Shown here in pieces: positions 1 to 8,867 of a stretch of 64,000 bases of DNA. This DNA comes from Streptomyces sp. NBC_00690 (GTDB lineage: Bacteria > Actinomycetota > Actinomycetes > Streptomycetales > Streptomycetaceae). The stretch lies in NCBI RefSeq assembly GCF_036226685.1, contig NZ_CP109009.1:8583501-8647500 (forward strand), written 5' to 3'. Made by a program: the position numbers and the translations under genes. The notes beneath the pieces are model-generated. The model saw nothing but the letters and a program-made list of their open reading frames with translations. It was not told the origin of the DNA and did not search any database. Numbering within the stretch: position 1 is the first letter of the stretch; each line of letters opens with the position of its first letter.

Positions 1-269
1 TGGATCCGGACGGTCCTGTGGGTGCCACCGGCGGTGATTGCGGTGTTCCGGAGAACAACACTCCACCAGCAGTCCCGGTCGGTCGGTCCCTCTCGCGACA
101 GCCGCTCGTTCCACCCGCCTCGCAGGTGGACGGCGCGTGCCGTGGATTCGGGGGAACGACCTTGTTCACGGTACTGGTGTCCTACGGTGTGCTCTCGGCG
201 GTGAAGAGGAGCAGCCGCCCCACAAAAATCCGGACGCGTCACGCCGACCGCAATCGATAGCTTCGTCCC

Positions 270-1013
270 ATGCATGAAAACGACGGATACTTCGGAGAGT
301 CGATCGCCGCCACCTACGACGAGTCATACGCGAGCATATTCGATTCGGTTGCTGTAGGCCCGACGGTCGATCTATTGGCCGAACTCGCCGGCGACGGCCC
401 GGCCCTGGAGTTCGGCATCGGCACCGGTCGGGTCGCACTTCCCCTGGCGGCCCGCGGGGTGACGGTCCACGGCATCGACCTTTCCCGGGCGATGGTCGAC
501 AGGTTGAGTGCCAAACCGGGCGGGGACACCATCGACATCACGGTGGGGGACTTCGCGACGACGCGGGTGGCGGGCGACTTCACCCTCGCCTACCTCGTCT
601 TCAACACGATCAACAATCTGACCACCCAGGACGCGCAGGTGGACTGCTTCCGCAACGCCGCCGCCCATCTGCGGCCGGGCGGCCGGTTCGTCGTCGAAGT
701 GGGGGTGCCGGACCTGCGCCTCCTGCCGCCCGGACAGAGCGCCGTGCCGTTCCACATCAGCGCCACGCGGTGGGCGTTCGACACCTACGACGTCGCCACC
801 CAGGCGATGAGTTCCAACTACGTCACCGTGGGCGAGGGAGGGCAGGCCAAGCACACGTCCATTCCGTTCCGCTATGTATGGCCGGCAGAGTTGGACCTCA
901 TGGCCCAACTCGCCGGGCTGCGGCTGTCCGACCGATGGGAGGGATGGTCACGAGAGCCGTTCACGAACGAGAGCCGCCAACACGTTTCCGTCTGGGAGAA
1001 GCCGTCCATCTGA
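270..1013 (+). CDS. Class I SAM-dependent methyltransferase
   Basis: A 247-residue protein with the Rossmann methyltransferase fold. Motif I is visible as EFGIGTGRVALPLA at about residues 48-61, followed by the acidic end of strand 2 (GIDLS) and a later GGRFVVEVG strand typical of methyltransferase domain 25/11 proteins. It should transfer a methyl group from SAM, but nothing in the sequence fixes the acceptor. The ATG has no good Shine-Dalgarno sequence, so a later in-frame start is possible. It stands alone, with a hairpin about 60 bases downstream, so it is probably monocistronic. Family assignment is firm; the substrate is unknown. Confidence 0.85.
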   Translation: MHENDGYFGESIAATYDESYASIFDSVAVGPTVDLLAELAGDGPALEFGIGTGRVALPLAARGVTVHGIDLSRAMVDRLSAKPGGDTIDITVGDFATTRVAGDFTLAYLVFNTINNLTTQDAQVDCFRNAAAHLRPGGRFVVEVGVPDLRLLPPGQSAVPFHISATRWAFDTYDVATQAMSSNYVTVGEGGQAKHTSIPFRYVWPAELDLMAQLAGLRLSDRWEGWSREPFTNESRQHVSVWEKPSI

Positions 1014-1075
1014 TCGGATGAGCAGGCGCCGTCCTATACGCATTGATCTGACGGATCATCAGAAGAGTATGAGAA

Positions 1076-1103
1076 GTGGGCCACGACCGTAGCGGTGGCC
1101 CAC
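1076..1103 (+). terminator. Hairpin after the methyltransferase
   Basis: GTGGGCCAC (1076-1084) and GTGGCCCAC (1095-1103) form a perfect 9-bp stem with a 10-base loop, 63 bases past the stop codon. There is no U-tract, as is usual in high-GC actinomycetes. No gene is seen in the remaining stretch up to 1357. Confidence 0.55.
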
Positions 1104-1357
1104 CTCTGCGCCGATCCGGGCTCTGCGTCATCGCCCGCACCATTCAGTTCGTCCGTCGGCTGCTTCAGGCGCCGCCTCCCCAACACCTCGCAGGGCGAAG
1201 GTCGATCGCTCTCTCGGCGCCCCGCCGTCCATCAGTCCCCCCGAGCGCGTTCGCCAACCACCCGTACGGCCGACACGCCACGGCCGCCCCAAGGCCACCT
1301 GCTACGCCAGACTGACGGCCGAATGCCGCAATTCCGGCACGGTATAGGAGGTTGGCG

Positions 1358-1552
1358 ATGGCCATTTCGATCTCGGTAGTGCTGCTCTTGGTGGTGCTCG
1401 CGGCGGTCTTTCTCCGCAGCGGCGGGCTGAAGTTCTCCCACGCCCTGGTCTGCGCGCTGCTCGGCTTCTTCCTCGCCAGCACCAGCATGGCCCCGACTAT
1501 CTACGAAGGCGTCGCGGCCACCGCCGAGGTCGTGAGCAGCCTGCACCCTTAG
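1358..1552 (+). CDS. Small two-helix membrane protein
   Basis: A 64-residue protein with two hydrophobic segments (about residues 3-17 and 28-42) separated by a short basic loop containing RSGG. The ATG at 1358 is chosen because AGGAGG ends six bases before it; a TTG two codons upstream would overlap the spacer. Its general pattern, LLLVVLAAVFLRSGGLKFSH followed by a second helix and an APTIY segment, resembles short conserved Streptomyces membrane proteins that often sit near replication or transfer genes of integrative elements. No such genes are present here, so this may be a stray copy. Function unknown. Confidence 0.7.
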   Translation: MAISISVVLLLVVLAAVFLRSGGLKFSHALVCALLGFFLASTSMAPTIYEGVAATAEVVSSLHP

Positions 1553-1624
1553 GTCGTGCCTTCGAAGTGGCGCCGTCCCGTGAAGTAGGCCGTACGCCCG
1601 GGCCGGCTGTCGCGCTGGGGGTCG

Positions 1625-1990
1625 TTAGGCTTCGTCGGCGTTGACCAGACGGGAGCGGATCAAGAACCTCACCCCCTCGGGTGCCTCCAACGAGAACCCA
1701 CTGCCGCGACCTTCCACCACGTCGACGATGAGTCGGGTGTGGCTCCACAACTCGTACTGACTGCGTGACATCCAGAAGGGGACCGTTTCCGCCAACCCTT
1801 CTACCCGGAGGTCCTCCAGAAGGATGTCAGAGGCGCCGGTACGAAACTCTCCGCGCGGGAAGCACATGGGGGCGCTTCCGTCACAGCAGCCACCTGACTG
1901 ATGGAACATCAAAGGACCGTGCGTCAGACTCAGCCGTCGTAGCAGCGAGGCGGCGGTCTCGGTCAGCTCCACGCGCGGGCGTTCCGTCAT
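1625..1990 (-). CDS. DUF779 domain protein
   Basis: A 121-residue protein of the DUF779 family. The hallmark HQSGGCCDGSAPMCF cysteine-rich motif lies near residues 30-44. Members are frequently encoded next to acetaldehyde or other aldehyde dehydrogenases and may bind a metal through these cysteines, but their biochemical role is not established. No aldehyde dehydrogenase is present here. The ATG at 1990 is preferred because GGAGGG directly precedes it and the conserved domain starts right after it; the open frame extends further upstream but that part is unlike any DUF779 protein. Confidence 0.85.
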   Translation of the reverse strand: MTERPRVELTETAASLLRRLSLTHGPLMFHQSGGCCDGSAPMCFPRGEFRTGASDILLEDLRVEGLAETVPFWMSRSQYELWSHTRLIVDVVEGRGSGFSLEAPEGVRFLIRSRLVNADEA

Positions 1991-2292
1991 CCCTCCAGCA
2001 GACCACTTCGGCGGTTGCAACACCGTTGCCGATCGGATCGGTTGCCCACGGATCTGCATGCGTTGCCGACGCGTCGGGGGTGAGGCATGACCAGCCCCTT
2101 TGTGTCCCTCCTCTGGAGGTCCTCGGGGTAGCCGGCCTACCCGACCTGATGATGATCGGCCGAATCTCGGCCATCGGTGGGATTCCGCAGGGGTGGTGGA
2201 GCCGGCCGCACACCGTTGCTGCGGAACCAACGCACCGTTCTGGCACGTTGGTTCCTTGACCGAGGCCCCCGGGCCGAGCGCACGAGGACGGG

Positions 2293-2748
2293 ATGGAAGA
2301 CATGCCACTGGAGGGCGAGTACGAGCCGAGCCCGGAGAAGTGGGTCCGCGACCAGGTCGAGTTGTACGAGAGCTCCGGAGGCACCAAGGGGGCGTCGATC
2401 CAGGGCATGCCGGTGGTCGTGCTCACCCATCGGGGAGCCAAGACCGGAAAGCTCCGCAAGTCACCTGTGATGAGGGTCGAGCACGACGGCCGGTATGCGG
2501 CGGTCGCCTCCATCGGCGGCGCCCCCAAGAATCCGCTCTGGTACCACAATCTGCGCGTGCATCCGTTCCTGGAGCTCCAGGACGGACCGGTGGGGCGGGA
2601 CATGGTCGCTCGGGAGGTCACCGGTGCAGAGAAGGCTGAGTGGTGGGATCGCGCGGTCGCGGTGTTCCCGCACTACGCCAAGTATCAGGAGAAGACGGAC
2701 CGGGAGATCCCCGTCTTCGTGCTGGAAGCGGTCTCGACGACCGAATGA
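2293..2748 (+). CDS. Nitroreductase/deazaflavin (F420)-dependent oxidoreductase family protein
   Basis: A 151-residue protein of the DUF385/Ddn-like split-barrel family. It shows the family pattern of an N-terminal helix, then [19 protein letters not shown] (cofactor phosphate-contacting loop), then [12 protein letters not shown], and a C-terminal IPVFVLE strand. Family members bind F420 and reduce quinones or nitro compounds, or act on other enones; the substrate here cannot be told. The gene is isolated and convergent with the PAS-LuxR regulator, separated from it by two strong hairpins. No good Shine-Dalgarno precedes the first ATG, and a second ATG at 2302 is an alternative. Confidence 0.88.
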   Translation: MEDMPLEGEYEPSPEKWVRDQVELYESSGGTKGASIQGMPVVVLTHRGAKTGKLRKSPVMRVEHDGRYAAVASIGGAPKNPLWYHNLRVHPFLELQDGPVGRDMVAREVTGAEKAEWWDRAVAVFPHYAKYQEKTDREIPVFVLEAVSTTE

Positions 2749-2785
2749 CGTGGATGGGCGCCGTTCGAGGGCCTCATGCGGGCCG

Positions 2786-2821
2786 GGACCTCGGAGCGGC
2801 GCCGACTCCGCTCCGAGGTCC
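2786..2821. terminator. 14-bp hairpin between convergent genes
   Basis: GGACCTCGGAGCGG (2786-2799) pairs perfectly with CCGCTCCGAGGTCC (2808-2821) around an 8-base loop. It starts 38 bases after the stop of the F420-type gene. As the next gene on this side is convergent, it could terminate from either strand. Confidence 0.75.
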
Positions 2822-2869
2822 TGGTCCGCACACCCATGGGCATCCAGCCATCCACTACCCATCGGTGGT

Positions 2870-2893
2870 CCCACCACGGATGTCCGTGGTGGG
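2870..2893. terminator. Second hairpin in the convergent intergenic region
   Basis: CCCACCACGGA (2870-2880) and TCCGTGGTGGG (2883-2893) are perfect inverted repeats, giving a hairpin with a few bases opened at the tip. It backs up the hairpin at 2786. No gene is seen from 2894 to 3180. Confidence 0.65.
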
Positions 2894-3180
2894 TGGCTCA
2901 CCTCAGCCGAACGCGCCGCACCTTAGGCCGTGATCACCCTCGCCACGCTGCTGACCGGCCAGGATGAGACGACAGCCTCTACGGTGACGACGCTGTTCGA
3001 CTGCTTTTGGATCATGATCGGCACACTACCGACGCAGGAATTCAGTCAACACCGCGGCACGTTGCGAGGAGGTTGCAAGGTCATTGGCAACGGTGGGGGG
3101 ACACGCTGATTTCGGCCCTCTTGCTCGTCGTGATCTCGACCTGGGAGACCCGGGAGTACGCAGGCGGTGTTCAGGTCCGT

Positions 3181-4557
3181 TCAGCTCTCCTCGGTTGTGA
3201 GGACACCGGCCTGATAGGCGCGTGCAACGAGGTGTGCCCGGTTCCTGGCATCGAGTCGGCGTTTGAGGGCACCGAGCCGCAGTCGTACCGTCGACTCGCC
3301 CATGCCCAACTGCCGTGCTACCTGGGCGTCGGAGGCTCCGGCCGCCACCAGTTGAAGGATGGTCACCTCGTCTTCCGGCCAGCCTGAGGCATCGGCGGAC
3401 TGGGAGGCGGGGCGTCGCGAGACCATCGCGATGAACTCCTGGGGATCTCCTGCGGAATCGTGGGCCAGTGTGAGCAGGAGGGACACCGGCACGGGTGAGC
3501 CGTCCTGGGGACGGATGAGTTCGGTGTCGACACGGTGCTGGGCGCGTCTACCGTCCAGCAGTTCACGCAACGCGGGCCGCACCCACGAGTCCGGCCCGTC
3601 CGCCGCGATGTCGATCAGGGCCATGCGTTGGAGTTCGGCCGCGCCGGATTCCAGGAGGGCCGCGAACGCCGGATTGACCTCCGCCAGTGCACCTTCCAGA
3701 TCGATGACGGCGATGCCGACGGGTGAGCGCTCGAAGAGGGTCGCGAGTCGGGTCTCGCGTTCCACCATCCGGTCCCGGACCGCCATCTCCTCCGTGAGGT
3801 CGACGAAGACACCACCGACGGTGTCATCGCCCTGCTCCGATAGGGGGAACCGGTAGCCGAACGCATGGCCGAGCGTTCCGTCGGCCCGGGTGAACCTGGC
3901 CCGGAAGGAGCGGGGTCGGCCGTCCGTGATGACGGCCGATTCCTCGCCCTCCTCATCGCTCTGAGGTGGTCCGGCGGACCGGAAGTCCTCGGTCCGACGT
4001 CCGATGATCTCGGAGAGTTCCCTGCCGGCGGCACGGAGGAAGGCAGGGTTGGCCCACGTGTATCGGAGTTGGGAGTCCTTGGTGTAGGCCAGGGCGGGCA
4101 GGAGTTGCATAAAGGTGCGGAAGCGCTCCTCGGCTTCGGTCCAGGCGCGCTCGGCCTTCACTCGGGCTGTCATGTCGACGAACGTGCCGCCCACCAACAC
4201 GGTGCCGTCCGGTTGCGGTACGGGGAACTTGTGGCCGACGAGGAACATGGTGGAACCGTCGGCGAGCCGAACCGTCTGTTCCATGCTCAGCGCCTCGCCA
4301 GTGGCGATGACCCGCTCGGTGGAGGGGGAGAACTGCTCGGCCGCACCCGGGCCGTGGAGTTCATCGGGATGGACGCCGAGCACGTCTTCGCGGGGCCGGT
4401 CCAGCCATCGCAGGAAGGTCTCGTTGACCCACACGAGCCGGTCCTCGCGGTCCGCGAGGAAGGAGAAGGCGGGGCTGTAGTCCATGAAGAGGACGAACCG
4501 ACCGTCTGCGGCAGGTGCCTCGCCCCCGGCATGAGGACCGCCCTTGGAATCGTCCAT
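3181..4557 (-). CDS. Multi-PAS sensor with C-terminal LuxR-type HTH
   Basis: A 458-residue cytoplasmic regulator. Three consecutive PAS domains can be read: residues about 20-130 (FSFLADREDRLVWVNETFLRW), 140-245 (LAYTKDSQLRYTWANPAFLRA) and 265-370 (SPVGIAVIDLEGALAEVNPAF). The C-terminal 60 residues are a LuxR/GerE helix-turn-helix with GASDAQVARQLGMGESTVRL. No receiver or kinase domain is present, so signal input is presumably direct ligand or cofactor binding by the PAS units. ATG 4557 is chosen over the upstream ATG 4599 because GGGAAGG precedes it at good spacing. It is transcribed alone. Targets are unknown. Confidence 0.88.
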   Translation of the reverse strand: MDDSKGGPHAGGEAPAADGRFVLFMDYSPAFSFLADREDRLVWVNETFLRWLDRPREDVLGVHPDELHGPGAAEQFSPSTERVIATGEALSMEQTVRLADGSTMFLVGHKFPVPQPDGTVLVGGTFVDMTARVKAERAWTEAEERFRTFMQLLPALAYTKDSQLRYTWANPAFLRAAGRELSEIIGRRTEDFRSAGPPQSDEEGEESAVITDGRPRSFRARFTRADGTLGHAFGYRFPLSEQGDDTVGGVFVDLTEEMAVRDRMVERETRLATLFERSPVGIAVIDLEGALAEVNPAFAALLESGAAELQRMALIDIAADGPDSWVRPALRELLDGRRAQHRVDTELIRPQDGSPVPVSLLLTLAHDSAGDPQEFIAMVSRRPASQSADASGWPEDEVTILQLVAAGASDAQVARQLGMGESTVRLRLGALKRRLDARNRAHLVARAYQAGVLTTEES

Positions 4558-4781
4558 GCGTGCCTTCCCGCGCCAGTCGGTCGCCGGGCGGCCAGGCATC
4601 CCGGTCTGGAGTGCGGAGCCTCACTCCGTGGCGTACATACACGTGGATTCTACTGCGAAGCTCTTGAAATCATCCAAAAAGGTAATTCCGCATCGATAGG
4701 TGAACGCGTTCTGGTGGGGGCGAGGGTCTCTCGGTTGTGCGGGTGGCAGCGGGAGTGGTCAGACGGCTCCGGTCGCCGCGC

Positions 4782-5411
4782 TCACCGCCGCCTTGCGTAC
4801 ACGAACACCTGCGGCTCGGTGATCGCTCCATCCGTCTCCGGGGTGAAGTCCAACTCCTCGGTTCGCAGGACCTCAAGGTCGGCAGCCTCCAGTAGTGCGG
4901 TGAACGCCTCCGCGGCAAAGCTCGTCACCTCGACCTCGTGCCCCATCCACTGCCCGACGGCGCCCTCCATGTCCAAGGTCACGGTCGCGGCCAGCAGGTG
5001 GCCGCCCGGACGGAGCCAGCGGGCGATCTTGCCGATGAGGTCCTTCTGGTCGGATCGGGGCATCTGCAAGAACGGATAGAAGGCGCAGACGGCATCCACG
5101 CTCGCGTCCGGCAGTTCCAGGGTCCGGGCGTCCTGATGGCGGAAGGATGCATTCGGCACCTGTCGGCGGGCGATCTCCACCATGCCGGGTGAGATGTCCA
5201 CGCCGAGGACGCGGTGGCCCGCGTCCGCGAGTGTCTGCGCGGTGGGTCGCCCGGTTCCGCTCCCGATGTCGAGCACTTCGCTCGCCGGCGAGAGGTGCTC
5301 GGTCAGCCAGGTCAGCGCCGTTCGATGCGCTGGAGCATTGCCGAACGCCTGTTCGTATTTCAGTCCCAGTGCATCGAAGAGTTCTGCCGCGGGAGTCGGT
5401 CGCTGGGTCAT
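4782..5411 (-). CDS. Class I SAM-dependent methyltransferase
   Basis: A 209-residue methyltransferase. Motif I is VLDIGSGTGRPTAQTLADAG (about residues 46-65), followed by VLGVDISPGMVEIAR and the motif IV/V region ASVDAVCAFYPFLQMP, then LRPGGHLLAAT. This is the UbiE/Methyltransf_11 type seen in small-molecule methylation and quinone biosynthesis. The ATG at 5411 is supported by GGAGG six bases upstream. It is a single gene, and the substrate is unknown. Confidence 0.88.
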   Translation of the reverse strand: MTQRPTPAAELFDALGLKYEQAFGNAPAHRTALTWLTEHLSPASEVLDIGSGTGRPTAQTLADAGHRVLGVDISPGMVEIARRQVPNASFRHQDARTLELPDASVDAVCAFYPFLQMPRSDQKDLIGKIARWLRPGGHLLAATVTLDMEGAVGQWMGHEVEVTSFAAEAFTALLEAADLEVLRTEELDFTPETDGAITEPQVFVYARRR

Positions 5412-5722
5412 CTCTACCTCCGGTGTTCGATCGCCGCTCGGGTCCTTTCCCTGATTCGCCCCCGGAATGCCTGTCGACGGGAAGCGGCTGCCCGGGTGCC
5501 CTGCCGAGTGGACCACTGATGACCCCGCTGTGACACCTCAAAATCCGACAAAGAGTCTTTTTAGTACTTGTCAAGAGGAATCGCACTCTTTGCTTGGCGG
5601 ATGCGCCATGAAGAGCGTCCCCGCGCCCTGTGATCGGCGTCGCTCTCCGAGGAGCCTGGCAGAAGCGGACCTCTCAGGTTCGTACCGACCCGGCCGACGG
5701 CCCCGGAGGGAGAGGAACCACC

Positions 5723-6352
5723 ATGCTCGACGCCCACTCGGATCTCACTCCCCTTGACCGGGCCGCGCGCCACTCGAAGGGTGAGGCCGGTACGGCCCCG
5801 GGTGCCGTGATGACCTGCTTCCGTCGGAGGCCCTCACCCACCGTGCACATCGATGCGCTGTGGGAGCCGAGCCCCGCCCGTCGGGCCGCCATCGGTGCGG
5901 TCGACGTGCCGACGTCACCCTCCGTCGTGACCGTGTTCTCCTGGCACCTCGCCCCGGACCTCACGGCCGTCGCGACGGCCCGTCGACTCATGCGGCTCCA
6001 GTTGACCGGATGGAACCTGGACGACATGGACGAGGACGCCTGCCTGATCACCTCGGAACTGGTGACCAACGCCCTGTTGCACGCCCAGGGAACCGTCGTC
6101 CTCACGGTCAGGCTCGTCCAGGGGCACGGCCCCGAGGGGGCCGTCATACGGATCGAGGTCCAGGACCAGGGGCCGTGCGACGAGGCGAAGCAGAGCATGC
6201 CGTTGCCTCCCGCAACGCCGTCCGCGGACATGGACACGGGCGGCCGGGGGCTGCATCTGGTGGCCCATCTGGCCGAGATCTGGGGGGAGTCCGGCACTCC
6301 GGAGGGCCATGTCGTCTGGGCCGATCTGCGTGGGTCCGGACAGACCTGCTAG
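5723..6352 (+). CDS. RsbW/SpoIIAB-like anti-sigma ATPase
   Basis: A 209-residue protein whose C-terminal 140 residues form a GHKL ATPase (HATPase_c_2). The N-box is SELVTNALLHAQG, the G1 box is VQDQGP and the G2 box is DTGGRGLHLV. Such Streptomyces proteins act as anti-sigma factor kinases in partner switching, binding a sigma factor or phosphorylating a STAS antagonist. The N-terminal 70 residues are low in recognisable features. ATG 5723 follows GGAGGGAGAGG and was preferred over the longer frame beginning at 5630. A STAS protein (42483-42851) and PP2C phosphatase (43651-44838) in this window are possible but unproven partners. Confidence 0.88.
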   Translation: MLDAHSDLTPLDRAARHSKGEAGTAPGAVMTCFRRRPSPTVHIDALWEPSPARRAAIGAVDVPTSPSVVTVFSWHLAPDLTAVATARRLMRLQLTGWNLDDMDEDACLITSELVTNALLHAQGTVVLTVRLVQGHGPEGAVIRIEVQDQGPCDEAKQSMPLPPATPSADMDTGGRGLHLVAHLAEIWGESGTPEGHVVWADLRGSGQTC

Positions 6353-6425
6353 GACACGGCCGCGCGGGATCCCGCTGGCGCCCGCTGTTTCTCGATGCAC
6401 TCGACGAAACTCGATGGAAGCAGTA

Positions 6426-6453
6426 GCCCCCTGTGCCTTGAGCCACAGGGGGC
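6426..6453 (+). terminator. Hairpin after the anti-sigma ATPase
   Basis: GCCCCCTGTG (6426-6435) pairs with CACAGGGGGC (6444-6453) over an 8-base loop, 73 bases past the stop codon. Confidence 0.7.
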
Positions 6454-6511
6454 CGGTGCCCATGTCCTCGCCGCCGAGGGCGAGTCACCGGGCGCCACGT
6501 AGGATCGCGGC

Positions 6512-6880
6512 GTGTTCGAAGCCCCACGGAAACCCGCCAGTGCGATCCGAGCCTTCGTGGTCCTCGCCCTGATCGCGATCCTGCCCTTCGTCCTTGCCGT
6601 CACCTCTCAGTCATCGACCGTCGTCAACGGCGAACTGACCGACTACAGCTACCTCAATCTCACCGCACTGCTCGGCGGTATCGCGGCTCTCTGGTACACG
6701 ATCAAGACCTTCGCCGCGGCGCGAGCAGCCTCGGCCCTGACCGTGACGCTCTCGGTGGCACTGGTCCTCGTCGCCGTGGTGGCGCTGTTCCAGGTGGTGC
6801 GTGGCAGTGGGATGGTCCCGCGTGCCACCGAGTGCACGGCCTCACCCAGCTTCGACCTCTGTCGACCCAAGGGCCCCTGA
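6512..6880 (+). CDS. Small integral membrane protein
   Basis: A 122-residue protein with three likely transmembrane helices (about residues 13-30, 49-66 and 75-96), followed by a short hydrophilic tail with two cysteines (TECTASPSFDLC). The arrangement suggests an inner-membrane protein with a polar C-terminus, but no domain is recognised. The start is GTG 6512 with only a weak AGGA upstream. It is convergent with the P450 gene, 43 bases away. Function unknown. Confidence 0.7.
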   Translation: MFEAPRKPASAIRAFVVLALIAILPFVLAVTSQSSTVVNGELTDYSYLNLTALLGGIAALWYTIKTFAAARAASALTVTLSVALVLVAVVALFQVVRGSGMVPRATECTASPSFDLCRPKGP

Positions 6881-6923
6881 GCGCCACTGATCCTGGACCT
6901 TCGAGGGGCTTTCCTTCGTCGGG

Positions 6924-8165
6924 CTATGCGGCACGCGCTGAACGGCCGAGGAGAACCGGCAGGGTGGTGATGTCGTTGCCGATGAAGGAGTGGAGGTGCT
7001 CCAACTCTCGCGGAGGCGTCGCGAGCGTCAGTTCGGGGAACCGGGCGAAGAGTGCCGGGAGGGCCACCGAGGCTTCGAGACGTGCCAACGGCGCGCCAAG
7101 GCAGTAGTGAATGCCATGGCCGAATGCGAGATGGGACTTCTCCTTCCGGCTGATGTCGAAGGTTTCGGGGTCGTCGTGGACCGAAGGGTCGCGGCCATGG
7201 GCACCGAACCCGATGATCATGGGGTCCCCGGCTCGTATCACGACCCCTTCCCCCAGATCGATGTCCTCGGTCGCCCAGCGCATCGGCATGTGCATCACGG
7301 AGGGATGCAGTCGCAGGGTCTCCTCGATGACATCGGCCCAGGTGGACGCATCGTTCAGCACAATGTCGAGCTGCCCCCGGTGGAGGAGGAGTTCCGTGAC
7401 CGCGTGTCCGATGAGTGCGATGGCCGTGCCGCTGCCCGCCCCCAGCATCAGGATCAGCATGTCGATGAGTTCCTGCTCGCTCAGCCGGTCACCGCTCTCC
7501 TCGTGTGTGGCCAGGAGCAGACTCGTCATGTCCTCCCCGGGATGCCTGCGCTTGGTCTCGATGAGTTCGCGTATCGCGACTTCCAGCGCGCTGCTGACGG
7601 CGGCGGCTTCCTCCGCGGCCACCCCGGTGGAGAGGACCGCGTTGAACAACTCCAACATCGCCGGGCGTTGGGGGCCGGGTACACCGAAGAGGTCGCATAT
7701 CACCCGGGTGGGCAGGGCGTAGGCGAACGCGGCGCGGAGATCCACCGGCTCGTCGCCGTCGTACGCCGCCAGGGCGTCGAGGAGATCGTGGACGACGGCC
7801 TCCACCCGAGGGCGCATCGCCTCGATGCGCCGGGGGGCGAAGACAGGCCCGACGAGCCGCCTGAGCCTTGTGTGGTCCCGGCCCTCGGCATTGAACATGC
7901 TCTCGGCGTCCACCCAGGGCACCAGCCAGGCCACGGCGCCCGGTTGATATCCCGGCTTGGACTGCTTTGCATCCCGGGAGACCGCCGGATGGGAGAGCAG
8001 CCTCTTGATGACGTCGCCACGGGTCACCGACCAGGCCACCACGTCCTCGGGCAGTCTGACGGGCACGGCGGGGCCGGCGTGGCGCAGGATTTCCACCTGC
8101 TCGTGTAATGGGGGGCCGCCAGCGCTTTCCAAGGTGATGCCGGGACAGGGGTCGAGGTTGGTCAT
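6924..8165 (-). CDS. Cytochrome P450
   Basis: A 413-residue bacterial class I P450 of normal length. The I-helix oxygen-activation motif is AGSGT (243-247), the K-helix ExxR is ETLR (282-285), and the haem-binding loop is FGHGIHYCLG with Cys355 as the thiolate ligand. It should mono-oxygenate a small molecule using ferredoxin partners encoded elsewhere; no ferredoxin or reductase gene adjoins it. ATG 8165 is supported by GGAGG upstream and by the expected length. Codon 20 (8106-8108) is TTA, so translation probably depends on the bldA tRNA and is tied to development. Substrate unknown. Confidence 0.93.
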   Translation of the reverse strand: MTNLDPCPGITLESAGGPPLHEQVEILRHAGPAVPVRLPEDVVAWSVTRGDVIKRLLSHPAVSRDAKQSKPGYQPGAVAWLVPWVDAESMFNAEGRDHTRLRRLVGPVFAPRRIEAMRPRVEAVVHDLLDALAAYDGDEPVDLRAAFAYALPTRVICDLFGVPGPQRPAMLELFNAVLSTGVAAEEAAAVSSALEVAIRELIETKRRHPGEDMTSLLLATHEESGDRLSEQELIDMLILMLGAGSGTAIALIGHAVTELLLHRGQLDIVLNDASTWADVIEETLRLHPSVMHMPMRWATEDIDLGEGVVIRAGDPMIIGFGAHGRDPSVHDDPETFDISRKEKSHLAFGHGIHYCLGAPLARLEASVALPALFARFPELTLATPPRELEHLHSFIGNDITTLPVLLGRSARAA

Positions 8166-8867
8166 GGGGTGGTACCTCCCGGGCTGCGAAGAGAGACCTG
8201 CGGGGTCATGGCGCACTGGGGCATTGCCTCGCCCCGATGTGTACCGCTTTCCATCAAAGGGGACTGGCTGACATGGCGCCAGACCGCGCGAGTCCATGAG
8301 GCGGGACACCGCCGCCTCTCCCTTCTCATCTGTCCATCCCGTGCCAAAGAACCAGCCCTCTGCCCCGGCCGACGGAAACCGCGCCACCTTCCTTGCACCC
8401 TGCCGCGACGCCCCGCGCCCGTCTCGCGGGCGACGCTGTAGGGCCCGGTCATCCGGGTGTTCGGCCCATGGGCTGGCTCCGGAGTGGAGGGCGGCGGGCA
8501 CCGGTCCTTTCGAGGCGCTGGCCGTACGCCCGAACCCCCTCAGCGCCACCCGACGGCCGATTGATCCCCGGACGCAAGGGAATGAATCAGGAAGGCTGGG
8601 GATTTCCGATGTCAGCCGTCTATTGGAGCCGGGGGTTCCGATAGAAAGGGGGGTGGCGACGGTGGATATTTCGGGGAAGCCGAGTGGCTCTGTTGCCTGT
8701 TGCGGCATGATGGGCGGGACTGGCAGAAGGTGGTCAAGTCCTTCTGGTCAATGGTTGCTATTTTCTGTGCTGTTCTGCGGTTTCTGGTGCGGAAATGAAA
8801 CCGCTCACTCATATTCGATCACTGATCCTGTGCGGGGAGATCGAGGTACGGGAACGGAGGGTCGCCG
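8166..8867. other. Gene-free 700-base region between divergent P450 and antiporter
   Basis: No convincing gene. The half nearest the antiporter (about 8560-8830) is noticeably less GC-rich than its surroundings and should contain the promoters or a long 5' leader for the antiporter. A frame opening at GTG 8653 behind AGGGGG runs in frame to 8871, but its codon use is not typical and it resembles nothing known. No known riboswitch was recognised. Confidence 0.4.
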
